DNA of 8,914 nt, taken from positions 1 to 8,914 of the forward strand of contig DIDT01000054.1 in assembly GCA_002418285.1 (NCBI GenBank), given 5' to 3'. Both the position numbers and the translations under genes were made by a program. A model generated the notes under the pieces. That model was not told the DNA's origin, searched no databases, and saw only the letters and a list, made by a program, of their open reading frames with translations. Source of the stretch: Phycisphaerales bacterium UBA5793. GTDB lineage: Bacteria > Planctomycetota > Phycisphaerae > Phycisphaerales > UBA5793. Of the stretch, positions 1 to 6,586 are shown in pieces; the stretch's first letter is position 1; every line of letters begins with the position of its first letter.

Positions 1-580
1 CGTTCAGGCGATAGCCACCGACGCTTTCGAAGCGGACATCTTCCATGATGGTGATGTAGCCGTTCTCCTGGTCGATGATGCGGAAGTACCCAATGCCGCC
101 GGAGGCTTCATAGCCGGCGAAGACCGCATCGCCACCGGTTGGCATCATCACCGTACCCGTGTCGATGAGGGTGTTGGACGGGCTGTATACCTCGATCGTC
201 CAGGTCGTCTGGGTTCCGGTGGACAGCAGCATGCCGACCCGGGTCGGGCTTCCGGCGCCGGTGAAGTCGTACTTCAGATCGGAAGCGCCCCAGCTGTCGG
301 CCAGCGCGCGACCGAGGGAAGCGCCTGGGATGTTGTCAAAGAAAGTGCTCCAGTCAATGTTGCCGCGCCATCCGCCAAATCCGGTGCCGCCACCGCTGTC
401 GGTGACCGTGATGCCTGAGCCGATGCTTGCCGTCGGATGCGTGAGCAAAGTCATGTCGGTGTTGTTGAAGTCGATGACCGTCTCACCACCCGAGAAATCA
501 TTCAGCCCGATAAACCCATCGCCAAAAGCGACGCCGCCAAGGGCCAATACACAAGCACCCGCAAGTACAAACTGCTTCAT
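1..580 (-). CDS. Secreted beta-rich protein of unknown function, 3' end missing
   Basis: I do not recognise a specific family. The frame stays open from an ATG to the left edge, giving 193 complete codons without a stop. Residues 1-20 form a clear Sec signal peptide (MKQFVLAGACVLALGGVAFG), probably cut before DGF. The mature part is rich in Gly, Thr and Ser and alternates polar and hydrophobic residues, as in beta-sandwich extracellular domains. The segment from about residue 110 (RVGMLLSTGTQTTWTIEVYS) to DVRFE near residue 187 has the style of planctomycete and PEP-CTERM surface proteins, so a C-terminal sorting signal may lie outside the window. The start is supported by GGAGAAGGA just upstream. 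It is divergent from the plus-strand genes at 933-2667. The existence of the gene is well supported; surface location is inferred and no enzymatic motif is visible. Confidence 0.8.
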   Translation of the reverse strand, partial: MKQFVLAGACVLALGGVAFGDGFIGLNDFSGGETVIDFNNTDMTLLTHPTASIGSGITVTDSGGGTGFGGWRGNIDWSTFFDNIPGASLGRALADSWGASDLKYDFTGAGSPTRVGMLLSTGTQTTWTIEVYSPSNTLIDTGTVMMPTGGDAVFAGYEASGGIGYFRIIDQENGYITIMEDVRFESVGGYRLN

Positions 581-932
581 TTCCTTCTCCTTTTTAAATT
601 GGAAAACAAGCCACGAAAAACCGCTCGATCCAGACGACGGCTGTTACGCCAAAAAGCGACCAGACTTCAGAACGTGCCAGCCGCTTGGATAGTCTACTTC
701 GTTTTTGCCAAAAGACACAGGCGATTCTCAGCTTTTGAAGAGAAATCCCTACTTGTCTGCGGGGCCATGCACCAGATCGGACCTGCTCTCATGACGTCGG
801 GGCGGCGCCTTGAAAACCCACGATGCCTGTCAGTCGTCCGCCTTGCGAGAGTACCGGCTCAAGAAGTCGGCGCAGATGCGGCCGGCTCGGGAACTTGCCT
901 TCGCTGATTCGCCTGCTTCGCTACCATTGCCC
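581..932. other. Divergent intergenic region
   Basis: This stretch separates a minus-strand and a plus-strand gene, so it should carry promoters in both directions. The part next to the minus-strand gene is A+T-rich (TTTAAATT around 593-600) and holds its ribosome binding site. I find no convincing -35/-10 pair on either strand and no strong inverted repeat. Longer open frames crossing the region have no good ribosome binding site and look random. Confidence 0.5.
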
Positions 933-1136
933 ATGAGTGCACCTGATTCACGCTGGGGATCGGAGCGATCACGACAGGTCATCGTGACCGTCGTCATGGC
1001 GGGCATCCTGCTTGTCTCGCTGGCCATGGCGTTCGCATTTGTGCAGACGCGATCAAAAGCAAAGCCGCTCGGGATGTCCGAGCGGGCGGCGATGCCGGAA
1101 CCGGGCGTCAAGGCCCGCAAGATGCACCGCTCGTAG
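933..1136 (+). CDS. Possible small single-pass membrane protein
   Basis: This 67-residue frame has a basic and polar N-terminus (MSAPDSRWGSERSR), one hydrophobic segment at about residues 16-37 (VIVTVVMAGILLVSLAMAFA) and a basic tail (KARKMHRS), as in a single-pass inner-membrane protein. Third codon positions in the membrane segment favour G and C, like the neighbouring genes. The start is uncertain: the frame is open further back, with ATG codons at 810 and 876, but none of the candidates has a strong ribosome binding site. I chose the ATG nearest the membrane segment. It lies 55 bases ahead of the next plus-strand gene, so the two could share a transcript. A perfect 8-bp GC hairpin lies inside the frame at 1065-1085. 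No family recognised. It may be a chance frame. Confidence 0.45.
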   Translation: MSAPDSRWGSERSRQVIVTVVMAGILLVSLAMAFAFVQTRSKAKPLGMSERAAMPEPGVKARKMHRS

Positions 1137-1177
1137 GCCGATAAACACCGGGTCGCACTCTGGAAAGCGGTATTGAC

Positions 1178-1183
1178 AAGGAG
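1178..1183 (+). promoter_or_regulatory. Ribosome binding site deciding the ATG start
   Basis: AAGGAG stands 8 bases before the ATG at 1192. A TTG directly before that ATG is also in frame, but the spacing favours the ATG. Confidence 0.7.
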
Positions 1184-1191
1184 ACGGGTTG

Positions 1192-2667
1192 ATGGACCCT
1201 CGCAGTTTTTCCACACGACGCCTGACCACTTGGACGCTCACCCTGGCGATGCTCGCCTGCATCGCGCCTCAGGTCTGGGCACAGGACGCTAAGCCCTCCG
1301 AACCGATCACCACGCTCAGCAGCACGATCTACGAAGAGGAGAGCGTCGGATTGACCATGCGCCTGCCCGAGGGCGCCAAGGTCACGCGGAATCCGCAGTC
1401 GACCCGGCGCGTCCTCGTTGAGTCGTTCGACATGCTCTGGATCGGCACACTCGAAGTCATCCAGACTCGCAACGATGAAGAGACCATTGCCGCCGTCGCC
1501 GATCGCGCCATCGAAGCCAGTCAGGGCACAACCGATACCGAAAAACGGCGCGTGAAAGAGTGCAAGACCCGCACGCGCGAAGCCATCGATATCAATGGCC
1601 AGCGTGCCGAGCAGTTCGTACTCGATATGGCCTTCGACACGCGAGACGGCCTCATGCGCGAAGTGCGAGTCTACACCATCTTCAAGCCGCTGCCCGGCAC
1701 CTTCGTGGTCTATGGCGTGCGCGGCGACGGCACCCACGCCGACGCCATCATCAAGGCGACCAAGGCCAGCGTTGACACCTTCCAGTTCCGCGATCCGGCA
1801 GCGGTCAAACGCGAAATCCAGGAAGGCATCGACGCCACCAACAAAGTCCTGGCGCAACTCACCGCCGAACAGTATCGCAAGATGCTCACGCCCGATTCGT
1901 GGTACCGCGTGTACACCAAGGGCGATGGCATCGACAACGAAACCGCGTACTACCGCATCCAGGAGGACATTGGACCGCGCGGTCTCGTCGGCACGAATCG
2001 CGATCAATCCAAGTTCACTCCCACCGAGGCCGAAGAGGGACTCCTCGTCAGTCAGTCGGCTCGCTTCCTCGTCGCATCACAGAGCGCCGCGGACGCCTAC
2101 ATCTCGGAGATCGAAGGTCTCGCCTGGATGTCCTTCGACCGCAAATCGGAGATCTGGTACACGCGCCAGACAACCTACGAAAAGGTGGATCGCGGGTATC
2201 GCGTCGCTTCGCGATCTTCAATCAGCGGAACCCGCCAGGGTGGACGCATTGATGTCGCCGTCAACGTGGATGGCGTGGGAATCGACAATCCGACCTTCAC
2301 CACTCCGGACGCCTTCCTCTCGCAGGCTGAACAGCATTTGATCTACCGCATGCTCAACCCAGGCAAGGAAGGGTCGTACATCATGTACCTCTTCCGCCCG
2401 CAGACCGCGGATGTGAAGCGCCGCAGCGAGATCATCAAGGCAACGAGCAATCCCGATCGCTTCACCGTCGAATCGCGCCAGGATCCGTCCCTGCCGGCGA
2501 CGATTAAGACCATCAACGCCAAGGGAGACATCCTGCGCATGGTTTCCCCCGAAGGTCAGATTACAGAACCAACTGATCCCGCTCAACTGCAGCGACTCTG
2601 GCGCGCCAAGGGATTGCCAACCGGACCGATCAACCCGATTGCCGAACCCGCACTGCCCCACCGGTAG
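1192..2667 (+). CDS. Secreted protein of unknown function, two-part architecture
   Basis: No family is recognised with confidence. The 491-residue product begins with a signal peptide whose hydrophobic core (about residues 11-26) ends in PQVWA, with likely cleavage before Gln31. Residues from about 45 to 200 read as one alpha/beta domain: an opening strand VGLTMRLPEGAKV, later IFKPLPGTFVVYGVRG, and a helix leading to DTFQF. This resembles the general pattern of PsbP/DcrB-like folds, but that is only a suggestion. After a helical linker (about 205-235) the second half is rich in beta strands with many aromatic residues, which could be LolA-like. No cysteine pair, lipobox or catalytic motif is visible in the mature part, so a soluble periplasmic protein is the simplest reading. 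It faces the DUF1573 gene tail to tail with 80 bases between. A long open frame on the opposite strand is a shadow. Confidence 0.85.
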   Translation: MDPRSFSTRRLTTWTLTLAMLACIAPQVWAQDAKPSEPITTLSSTIYEEESVGLTMRLPEGAKVTRNPQSTRRVLVESFDMLWIGTLEVIQTRNDEETIAAVADRAIEASQGTTDTEKRRVKECKTRTREAIDINGQRAEQFVLDMAFDTRDGLMREVRVYTIFKPLPGTFVVYGVRGDGTHADAIIKATKASVDTFQFRDPAAVKREIQEGIDATNKVLAQLTAEQYRKMLTPDSWYRVYTKGDGIDNETAYYRIQEDIGPRGLVGTNRDQSKFTPTEAEEGLLVSQSARFLVASQSAADAYISEIEGLAWMSFDRKSEIWYTRQTTYEKVDRGYRVASRSSISGTRQGGRIDVAVNVDGVGIDNPTFTTPDAFLSQAEQHLIYRMLNPGKEGSYIMYLFRPQTADVKRRSEIIKATSNPDRFTVESRQDPSLPATIKTINAKGDILRMVSPEGQITEPTDPAQLQRLWRAKGLPTGPINPIAEPALPHR

Positions 2668-2747
2668 AGCCGTTCAAGTTCATCTGCAACGGGATGGCGT
2701 CGATCGCTCATCGCACTGGACGAGCGCTCAGCGCGTCGACCTGGCAG

Positions 2748-3587
2748 TCACGGTTGATCTCCCGCCGTGGATTCGGTGCGGGCGGCCGGTTCAGTTGCGT
2801 GCTCGATTAAGATCGGACCCGTGCTGGGGCGCCGCGAGTGGTGCTTCATGGCGTAGCTTCGAACAAGCGCCGGCGTTCGCACCACCAATTCGGCTGGCCG
2901 AACGTCGGGCAATGAGGCAAGCGAGAACTGCACGCGGCTGAGTTCGTCGAGCGAGTCGGTTAACTCGACGTTCACGTTTGCCGCATACTGCGCCGCGATC
3001 CCATACTCCCTGTTCACCGCAATGACCGGTTTCCACGGCCCCACGTCAACCTTCAATGCCTCAGCCGCGGCGTCCAATCTGACCGGCCCGGGCTCCTGGC
3101 CGTCCTGGTCGATGTAGGTCAGCACCAGCGTGCGCGGCTCGGCGACATCAAGATCAACGCTCAAGGTCGAAAGCGACAACTCGCGCGCCACCTGCGAGAA
3201 CGCTCCGAGCGTGTAGTGCGTCTTCTCGCCAGTCGACCAGTGCACCACCACTTCAGTGGTAAACGGGCCCGATGCGTGCAGGGTTGCCGTCGCCTCGAGC
3301 CAGCCGGACTCGCCCGGATCGAACGCTCGCACCGGCGCTTCCACCTTCGTGCACCCGCACGATGGCTTGATGGCGGCGATCTCCAGCCGCTCGTCCGTGT
3401 CGTTGCGGAATTCAAATCGATGCGTGAGCGGGTGCGGCAGGTTGACGAGGAGGTGTCCCGCGTTGAACTGCTGTGCAACTGCATGGCCGGGCGCTTCGAT
3501 CTTCCGGTGATCCACGAGGATCGCGGCAAGTCCGAGCAGTACGAGAGCAGCGATCGCCGCTCCCACCAGGAACTGGTGGCGCTTCAT
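2748..3587 (-). CDS. DUF1573 domain protein, N-terminally membrane-anchored
   Basis: This 279-residue protein begins with a short basic end (MKRHQ) and one hydrophobic segment at about residues 6-25 (FLVGAAIAALVLLGLAAILV). There is no clear cleavage site, so it is probably an anchored protein with a periplasmic body. Residues about 57-110 carry the DUF1573 hallmarks: HRFEFRNDTDERLEI, then SCGCT at 76-80, then FDPGESGWLEATATL. DUF1573 is an Ig-like domain of the ASPM/SPD-2/Hydin type, common in Planctomycetes and Bacteroidota, with no established biochemical function. The rest (about 110-245) looks like a second beta-sandwich, followed by a low-complexity tail. Two ATG codons stand in tandem. 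I chose the second because GGGGAG lies 7 bases before it but only 4 before the first (3590). It is the last gene of a three-gene minus-strand set, 171 bases after the LolA-like gene. Confidence 0.88.
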   Translation of the reverse strand: MKRHQFLVGAAIAALVLLGLAAILVDHRKIEAPGHAVAQQFNAGHLLVNLPHPLTHRFEFRNDTDERLEIAAIKPSCGCTKVEAPVRAFDPGESGWLEATATLHASGPFTTEVVVHWSTGEKTHYTLGAFSQVARELSLSTLSVDLDVAEPRTLVLTYIDQDGQEPGPVRLDAAAEALKVDVGPWKPVIAVNREYGIAAQYAANVNVELTDSLDELSRVQFSLASLPDVRPAELVVRTPALVRSYAMKHHSRRPSTGPILIEHATEPAARTESTAGDQP

Positions 3588-3684
3588 CATCTTTCTCCCC
3601 TGTCTGGTCGGGAAACACGCCGCCCCTCAGCGACCTGCCCCGTTCACTGTCAACATTCACACGCCCGGCATCGGCGCGAGTGAA

Positions 3685-3711
3685 ACTGGATGGCGCCAAT
3701 GCGCGTCCAGT
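3685..3711 (-). promoter_or_regulatory. Intergenic hairpin between LolA-like and DUF1573 genes
   Basis: The minus strand reads ACTGGA-c-GCGC-ATTG-GCGC-ca-TCCAGT: a 6-bp and a 4-bp stem separated by a small asymmetric internal loop, closed by a tetraloop. Only TTTC follows on the minus strand, so this is not a typical intrinsic terminator. It could be an attenuator or mRNA processing/stability element between the two genes. Function is inferred. Confidence 0.4.
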
Positions 3712-3758
3712 CAAAGCCCTTCAGTTCAAATCCCACCCGGCACACTCACGCCACCGAT

Positions 3759-4934
3759 TCAACTGCCGCTGAAGCGATGTCGAAAGAAGAGCACTGCCGC
3801 GCCAACGGCGCCGGCGGCGATCATGAGGTATCCCGTCAGACGCAGCCAATCGCTCAGCGAGCGCGCTGAGCCGGATCCACCCGAGGCTGTCAGCGAGAGA
3901 TCGACAATCGGCGTCGAACCGAGCATCACGTCCGTGTAGTGAGCCGGATCGATCGGCGCGTCAATGGTCTGCCGAAGTTGATGAAGCCGACCGCCAAGCA
4001 ACACTACGTCTTCGCTCAATCGATACGTTCCGCCCCACCGCATATCGACAATCTGACTGTGCTGGGGAAGCGAGGCCAGATCAACCGTGAAATCAGCGTC
4101 CGTCCAGGCCGGATTGAGTTCGATGGCCCGCACATAGGTTGTCTGCTGATACTTCTCCACCTCATCCGTGCCCGGTCTGAAGGTGGTGTAGGTGTCGAAG
4201 CGACCTGGCATCCAGATATCGCCCACTTCGCGCAGATCAGAGGCAACGACCTTCGAGTGAAAGTGCAGTTGCCCTTCGCCCAGGGCCTTGCCCTCTTCGA
4301 GGCTGTACGCAAAGGTCTCCCATTCCAGCAAAAGCCAGTCCCGTTGTGGATCATATCGGTAAACGAAAACTGCATTCGAGACAAGCTCCGGACCGAGGAG
4401 TTTCACTTCGACGACGGGGCGTCCATCGAGCGACACCTGGCTCACTTCGGCATTGGTTGCCGCATCCGACAGCAGCGTACCGACACTCTGCTCCATGTGC
4501 CAGCAGCGCAAGCCAAGAGAGGGCCCCAGCTCATCGACTTCATCGATCTGCACACGCTGATCTGATACGACGACGTTGTGACGAGATGTCTTTGCTTCGC
4601 CCGCGAAGTAAAACTCCTGCGCCGTCAGTGCCCCGTCCCACATATCGACCTGCACGATCGGCTTGGGACGTTCATTCGTGCGAGGCCGAAGGGTCTCCTG
4701 CCGGTAACGACCCTGCCCATCCGTGAGCCGAGTGATGATGGTGCGCATGTCCTCGGAGGGGCGCTTCCCGGCCGGAACCTTGAATTCATACTCAATGCGC
4801 AACGACTGTCGCGCGATCTCCGCGTCCAGCAGCGCCTTGGCAACTTGGTCACGGCTCAGATCCTGGCCGTGAACTGCTGCGGCACCCGTGGCGATGAGTA
4901 TCGCAACGAAGAAGGAGATTCGCCCGTGAGTCAT
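3759..4934 (-). CDS. LolA-like exported protein with C-terminal membrane anchor
   Basis: The 391-residue product starts with a signal peptide (MTHGRISFFVAILIATGAAA, then VHGQ), with cleavage probable around residue 23. A helical start (LSRDQVAKALLDAEIARQSL) leads into a long beta-rich body. Short strands and turns such as RLTDGQGRYRQETL and GDIWMPGRFDTYTTF suggest the half-barrel fold of LolA/LolB-type periplasmic carriers. I infer this from the pattern; I see no signature that proves it. A Gly/Ser linker (ASGGSGSARS, about 353-358) precedes a transmembrane segment at about 366-384 and a basic end (RHRFSGS), so the body would be held to the membrane by its C-terminus. A soluble lipoprotein carrier would not need this. 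GGGAG six bases upstream supports the start. It is the middle gene of the set, 104 bases after the cysteine-rich gene. Ligand and partners are unknown. Confidence 0.8.
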   Translation of the reverse strand: MTHGRISFFVAILIATGAAAVHGQDLSRDQVAKALLDAEIARQSLRIEYEFKVPAGKRPSEDMRTIITRLTDGQGRYRQETLRPRTNERPKPIVQVDMWDGALTAQEFYFAGEAKTSRHNVVVSDQRVQIDEVDELGPSLGLRCWHMEQSVGTLLSDAATNAEVSQVSLDGRPVVEVKLLGPELVSNAVFVYRYDPQRDWLLLEWETFAYSLEEGKALGEGQLHFHSKVVASDLREVGDIWMPGRFDTYTTFRPGTDEVEKYQQTTYVRAIELNPAWTDADFTVDLASLPQHSQIVDMRWGGTYRLSEDVVLLGGRLHQLRQTIDAPIDPAHYTDVMLGSTPIVDLSLTASGGSGSARSLSDWLRLTGYLMIAAGAVGAAVLFFRHRFSGS

Positions 4935-4980
4935 GTCGTGCTCCCAATCGCGAGACCGCTGATGACGGCGATTCTTCTCC

Positions 4981-5018
4981 GCCGGCCCGCTTTCCTCTCA
5001 TCGGTTCAACCGGCCGGC
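4981..5018 (-). promoter_or_regulatory. GC-rich inverted repeat after the cysteine-rich gene
   Basis: Arms GCCGGCC (4981-4987) and GGCCGGC (5012-5018) are exact inverted copies around a 24-base loop that holds a smaller near-palindrome (CGGTTGAACCG on the minus strand). It begins about 20 bases after the stop of the cysteine-rich gene. There is no T-run, so it is more likely an mRNA-stability or partial-termination element than a full terminator. Function is inferred. Confidence 0.4.
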
Positions 5019-5038
5019 TCGTTTCATTCTACCACCAA

Positions 5039-5440
5039 TCAGGACGAGACGTTGGTACACTGGAGAAGCTTGCACAGATCCGGGATGACCACTGCGCCGA
5101 AACAATTCCCAGCCACGCAGATGCCGATGTTCTTGGGACCGCAGTCAAAGGGCAGGTCGTCGGTTCGCTGACAGGCATACCCCGGCCGCACCACACAGTT
5201 GGCGGCTCCAATGAAGGTGAATGGACAGCGGAAGCAAGATGTGCCGTCCGGCTGCTGCCAGCATTGAGAGTAGTACGTCAGGTTACAAATGCGAGTCCCC
5301 GACAACCAACAGTCCTGATCCGGCAGTACTTCCCCATCCGATGCGCCGGAAGGACTGGTGCCCGCGAGCAGCGCCGCGCCGGCGACAACCAGCAGGGCCA
5401 ACCCATACCGGGTAAGCGATCGCTTCTTGAATCGTGTCAT
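5039..5440 (-). CDS. Small cysteine-rich secreted protein
   Basis: No family recognised. The 133-residue product has a strong signal peptide: basic MTRFKKRSLTRYG, hydrophobic core at about residues 14-27, cleavage likely near residues 33-35 (GAS-D). The mature part, about 99 residues, holds 12 cysteines at positions 44, 52, 60, 69, 72, 82, 90, 100, 108, 113, 123 and 128, enough for six disulfides. There is no lipobox at the cut site, no zinc-ribbon pair arrangement and no CxxCH haem motif, so a disulfide-stabilised periplasmic or extracellular protein is the best reading. The frame is open 52 codons further upstream, but GGAGGAG six bases before this ATG decides the start. It is the first gene of the minus-strand set with the LolA-like and DUF1573 genes, which suggests that those two act on it or with it. 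That link is inference. Confidence 0.82.
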   Translation of the reverse strand: MTRFKKRSLTRYGLALLVVAGAALLAGTSPSGASDGEVLPDQDCWLSGTRICNLTYYSQCWQQPDGTSCFRCPFTFIGAANCVVRPGYACQRTDDLPFDCGPKNIGICVAGNCFGAVVIPDLCKLLQCTNVSS

Positions 5441-5446
5441 CGTGTT

Positions 5447-5453
5447 CTCCTCC
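5447..5453 (-). promoter_or_regulatory. Strong ribosome binding site of the cysteine-rich gene
   Basis: GGAGGAG stands six bases before the ATG at 5440. It is the strongest Shine-Dalgarno match in the three-gene set and settles the start against the in-frame upstream ATG codons (including MEENT six codons earlier). Confidence 0.7.
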
Positions 5454-5647
5454 ATCCCCTCCCACTTCCGGAGGGCAGCCGGACAACCGCACCGCGCAGT
5501 CTTGGCGCCCCGAATTGCCGTACGGGTCAAGCGCGGAATACCGCACGTTGACAGAGTGCACCGCAGGATGCTGGCCCGCCGTGCTCGCTCACTCACTCAC
5601 CGATGGTCGTGAGAAGCGACAGACGAGTAACAAGATACATCGAAGCG

Positions 5648-5664
5648 CGCAAATGTGAAGCCAA
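5648..5664 (-). promoter_or_regulatory. Weak sigma-54-like promoter candidate
   Basis: The minus strand reads TTGGCTTCACATTTGCG. The -24 GG and -12 GC are at the correct 12-base distance, with YTGGC and TTGC present, but the ACG following TGGC in the consensus is TTC here. It would start a transcript about 197 bases before the cysteine-rich gene. A chance match is quite possible. Confidence 0.3.
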
Positions 5665-5785
5665 AAGAAGTGAATTGCATACAAAACATTCAATTGTAAC
5701 TGGCTCATGGTCCAATCATGGCGCACTCTCTACGCCAGATACCACCGCGCGTGAGTTCCACCATGGAAGCATTGAGACGTGCCGC

Positions 5786-6562
5786 ATGAAGCATCAACGC
5801 ATTTGTGATCGCGCCTTCACGCTCATCGAGCTGTTGATTGTGATCTGCATCGTCGTGATACTGATCGGCATGTTGTTGCCCGCGCTGGCCAACACGCGTG
5901 ACGCTTCAATATCGACAAAGTGCGCTTCGAACCAGCATCAACTCGGAGTTGCGTTTGCCCAGTTTGCCGGAGATCATCAGGATCTGTTGCCGCGCGAAGG
6001 CAAGGCGCCGTGGCGGGGATCGCTTGCCGAGAGCAAGTACATCCCCTGGATTAACGCGCTGCAACCTTATGTTGTGCACGACGGCGGCCGCAATGATCTT
6101 GCCTCGCCCGTCTATCTCGATCCGGCACATCCAAACGCCAACCACCACGTCCAATACGTCGTCAACGGAATCGGCTTTCCAGATCTTCCCCGCGGAATCG
6201 ACGTCGTCGGGTCCGATCGGCGCCCGGCCACGCCAATCTCGTCTCTGCATCGGCCGTCGGAAATGATTTACCTGACCGCATTTACGGATGACGCCGATAA
6301 CAGCATCGCCGGCAACGCGCTGCGCGGCGACCTCGCCTACGACGCCGGAGTCTATGACGTGTGGAACGTGGCGCACCTGCTCGGACCGGACCACGGCTCC
6401 AATCAGTTCGCCGGCAACGTGCGACGCGTCGGCATCAATCGCCACGGCCAGAGCAACAACGTCCTCTTCGCGGACAGCCACGTCGACGATCGGCCAGCCG
6501 AGTTCATTCAATGGCCCAAGGAGTGGTACGACGGCGTGACGTGGAATCCAGAACGACCCTGA
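5786..6562 (+). CDS. Type IV pseudopilin-like protein with H-X9-D C-terminal motif
   Basis: The 258-residue product has a class III prepilin leader: MKHQRICDRA followed by FTLIELLIVI, with the conserved Glu at +5 of the mature protein (residue 15) and one N-terminal membrane helix. MLLPALANTRDASISTKCASNQHQLG matches the usual planctomycete and Verrucomicrobia continuation seen in the DUF1559/'prepilin-type N-terminal cleavage/methylation' proteins. Near the C-terminus His220 and Asp230 are nine residues apart (NRHGQSNNVLFADSHV), matching the H-X9-DG motif of these proteins except that Ser replaces Gly. Prepilin peptidase (PilD) would cut the leader. The role, in a type II secretion-like or pseudopilus structure, is known only by family. 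The start was chosen for leader length; the ribosome binding site is weak. No pil or gsp genes adjoin it. It ends 24 bases from the convergent lipoprotein gene. Confidence 0.87.
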   Translation: MKHQRICDRAFTLIELLIVICIVVILIGMLLPALANTRDASISTKCASNQHQLGVAFAQFAGDHQDLLPREGKAPWRGSLAESKYIPWINALQPYVVHDGGRNDLASPVYLDPAHPNANHHVQYVVNGIGFPDLPRGIDVVGSDRRPATPISSLHRPSEMIYLTAFTDDADNSIAGNALRGDLAYDAGVYDVWNVAHLLGPDHGSNQFAGNVRRVGINRHGQSNNVLFADSHVDDRPAEFIQWPKEWYDGVTWNPERP

Positions 6563-6586
6563 ACGCCCGCGTCATCTTGACCGCGA

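Larger units (their letters stand above)
5441..5785. other. Divergent intergenic region with A+T-rich centre
   Basis: This region lies between the cysteine-rich gene (minus) and the pseudopilin-like gene (plus). Around 5651-5706 it is A+T-rich compared with the flanks, which fits a promoter zone. The only pattern I can place is a sigma-54-like site on the minus strand, listed separately. The plus-strand frame of the pseudopilin gene stays open back to 5603, but this extension has no signal sequence or conserved look and I treat it as non-coding. Confidence 0.45.

Noticed and set aside
159..907. Two plus-strand frames (177 and 156 codons)
   Set aside because: The first lies opposite the signal-peptide gene at 1-580 and the second partly so. 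They lack ribosome binding sites and have Pro/Ser/Arg-rich random composition.
1009..1026. Plus-strand TGGC/TGC pair with sigma-54 spacing
   Set aside because: Partial match only, and it lies in the membrane-segment codons of the small frame, where such GC-rich words are expected.
1173..1178. TTGACA as a -35 box
   Set aside because: It overlaps the ribosome binding site of the gene at 1192; a -10 box would fall inside the coding sequence.
1108..2007. Minus-strand frame of 299 codons opposite the secreted 491-residue protein
   Set aside because: It is a typical high-GC antisense shadow (many GV, DG, FA repeats), with no ribosome binding site and no domain pattern, while the plus-strand gene has a signal peptide and a ribosome binding site.
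2668..2747. Bidirectional terminator between the convergent genes
   Set aside because: Only short interrupted pairings (GTCGA/TCGAC, CGCTC/GAGCG) with large loops and no T-run on either strand.
3648..3653. TTGACA on the minus strand as a -35 box for the DUF1573 gene
   Set aside because: The sequence 17 bases downstream (CTGAGG) is not a -10 box.
3939..4565. Plus-strand frame of 208 codons opposite the LolA-like gene
   Set aside because: Antisense shadow; the minus strand carries signal peptide, linker and membrane segment in logical order.
5603..5785. Extended N-terminus for the pseudopilin-like protein
   Set aside because: A prepilin leader must be short and immediately precede FTLIE; 61 extra residues would bury it.
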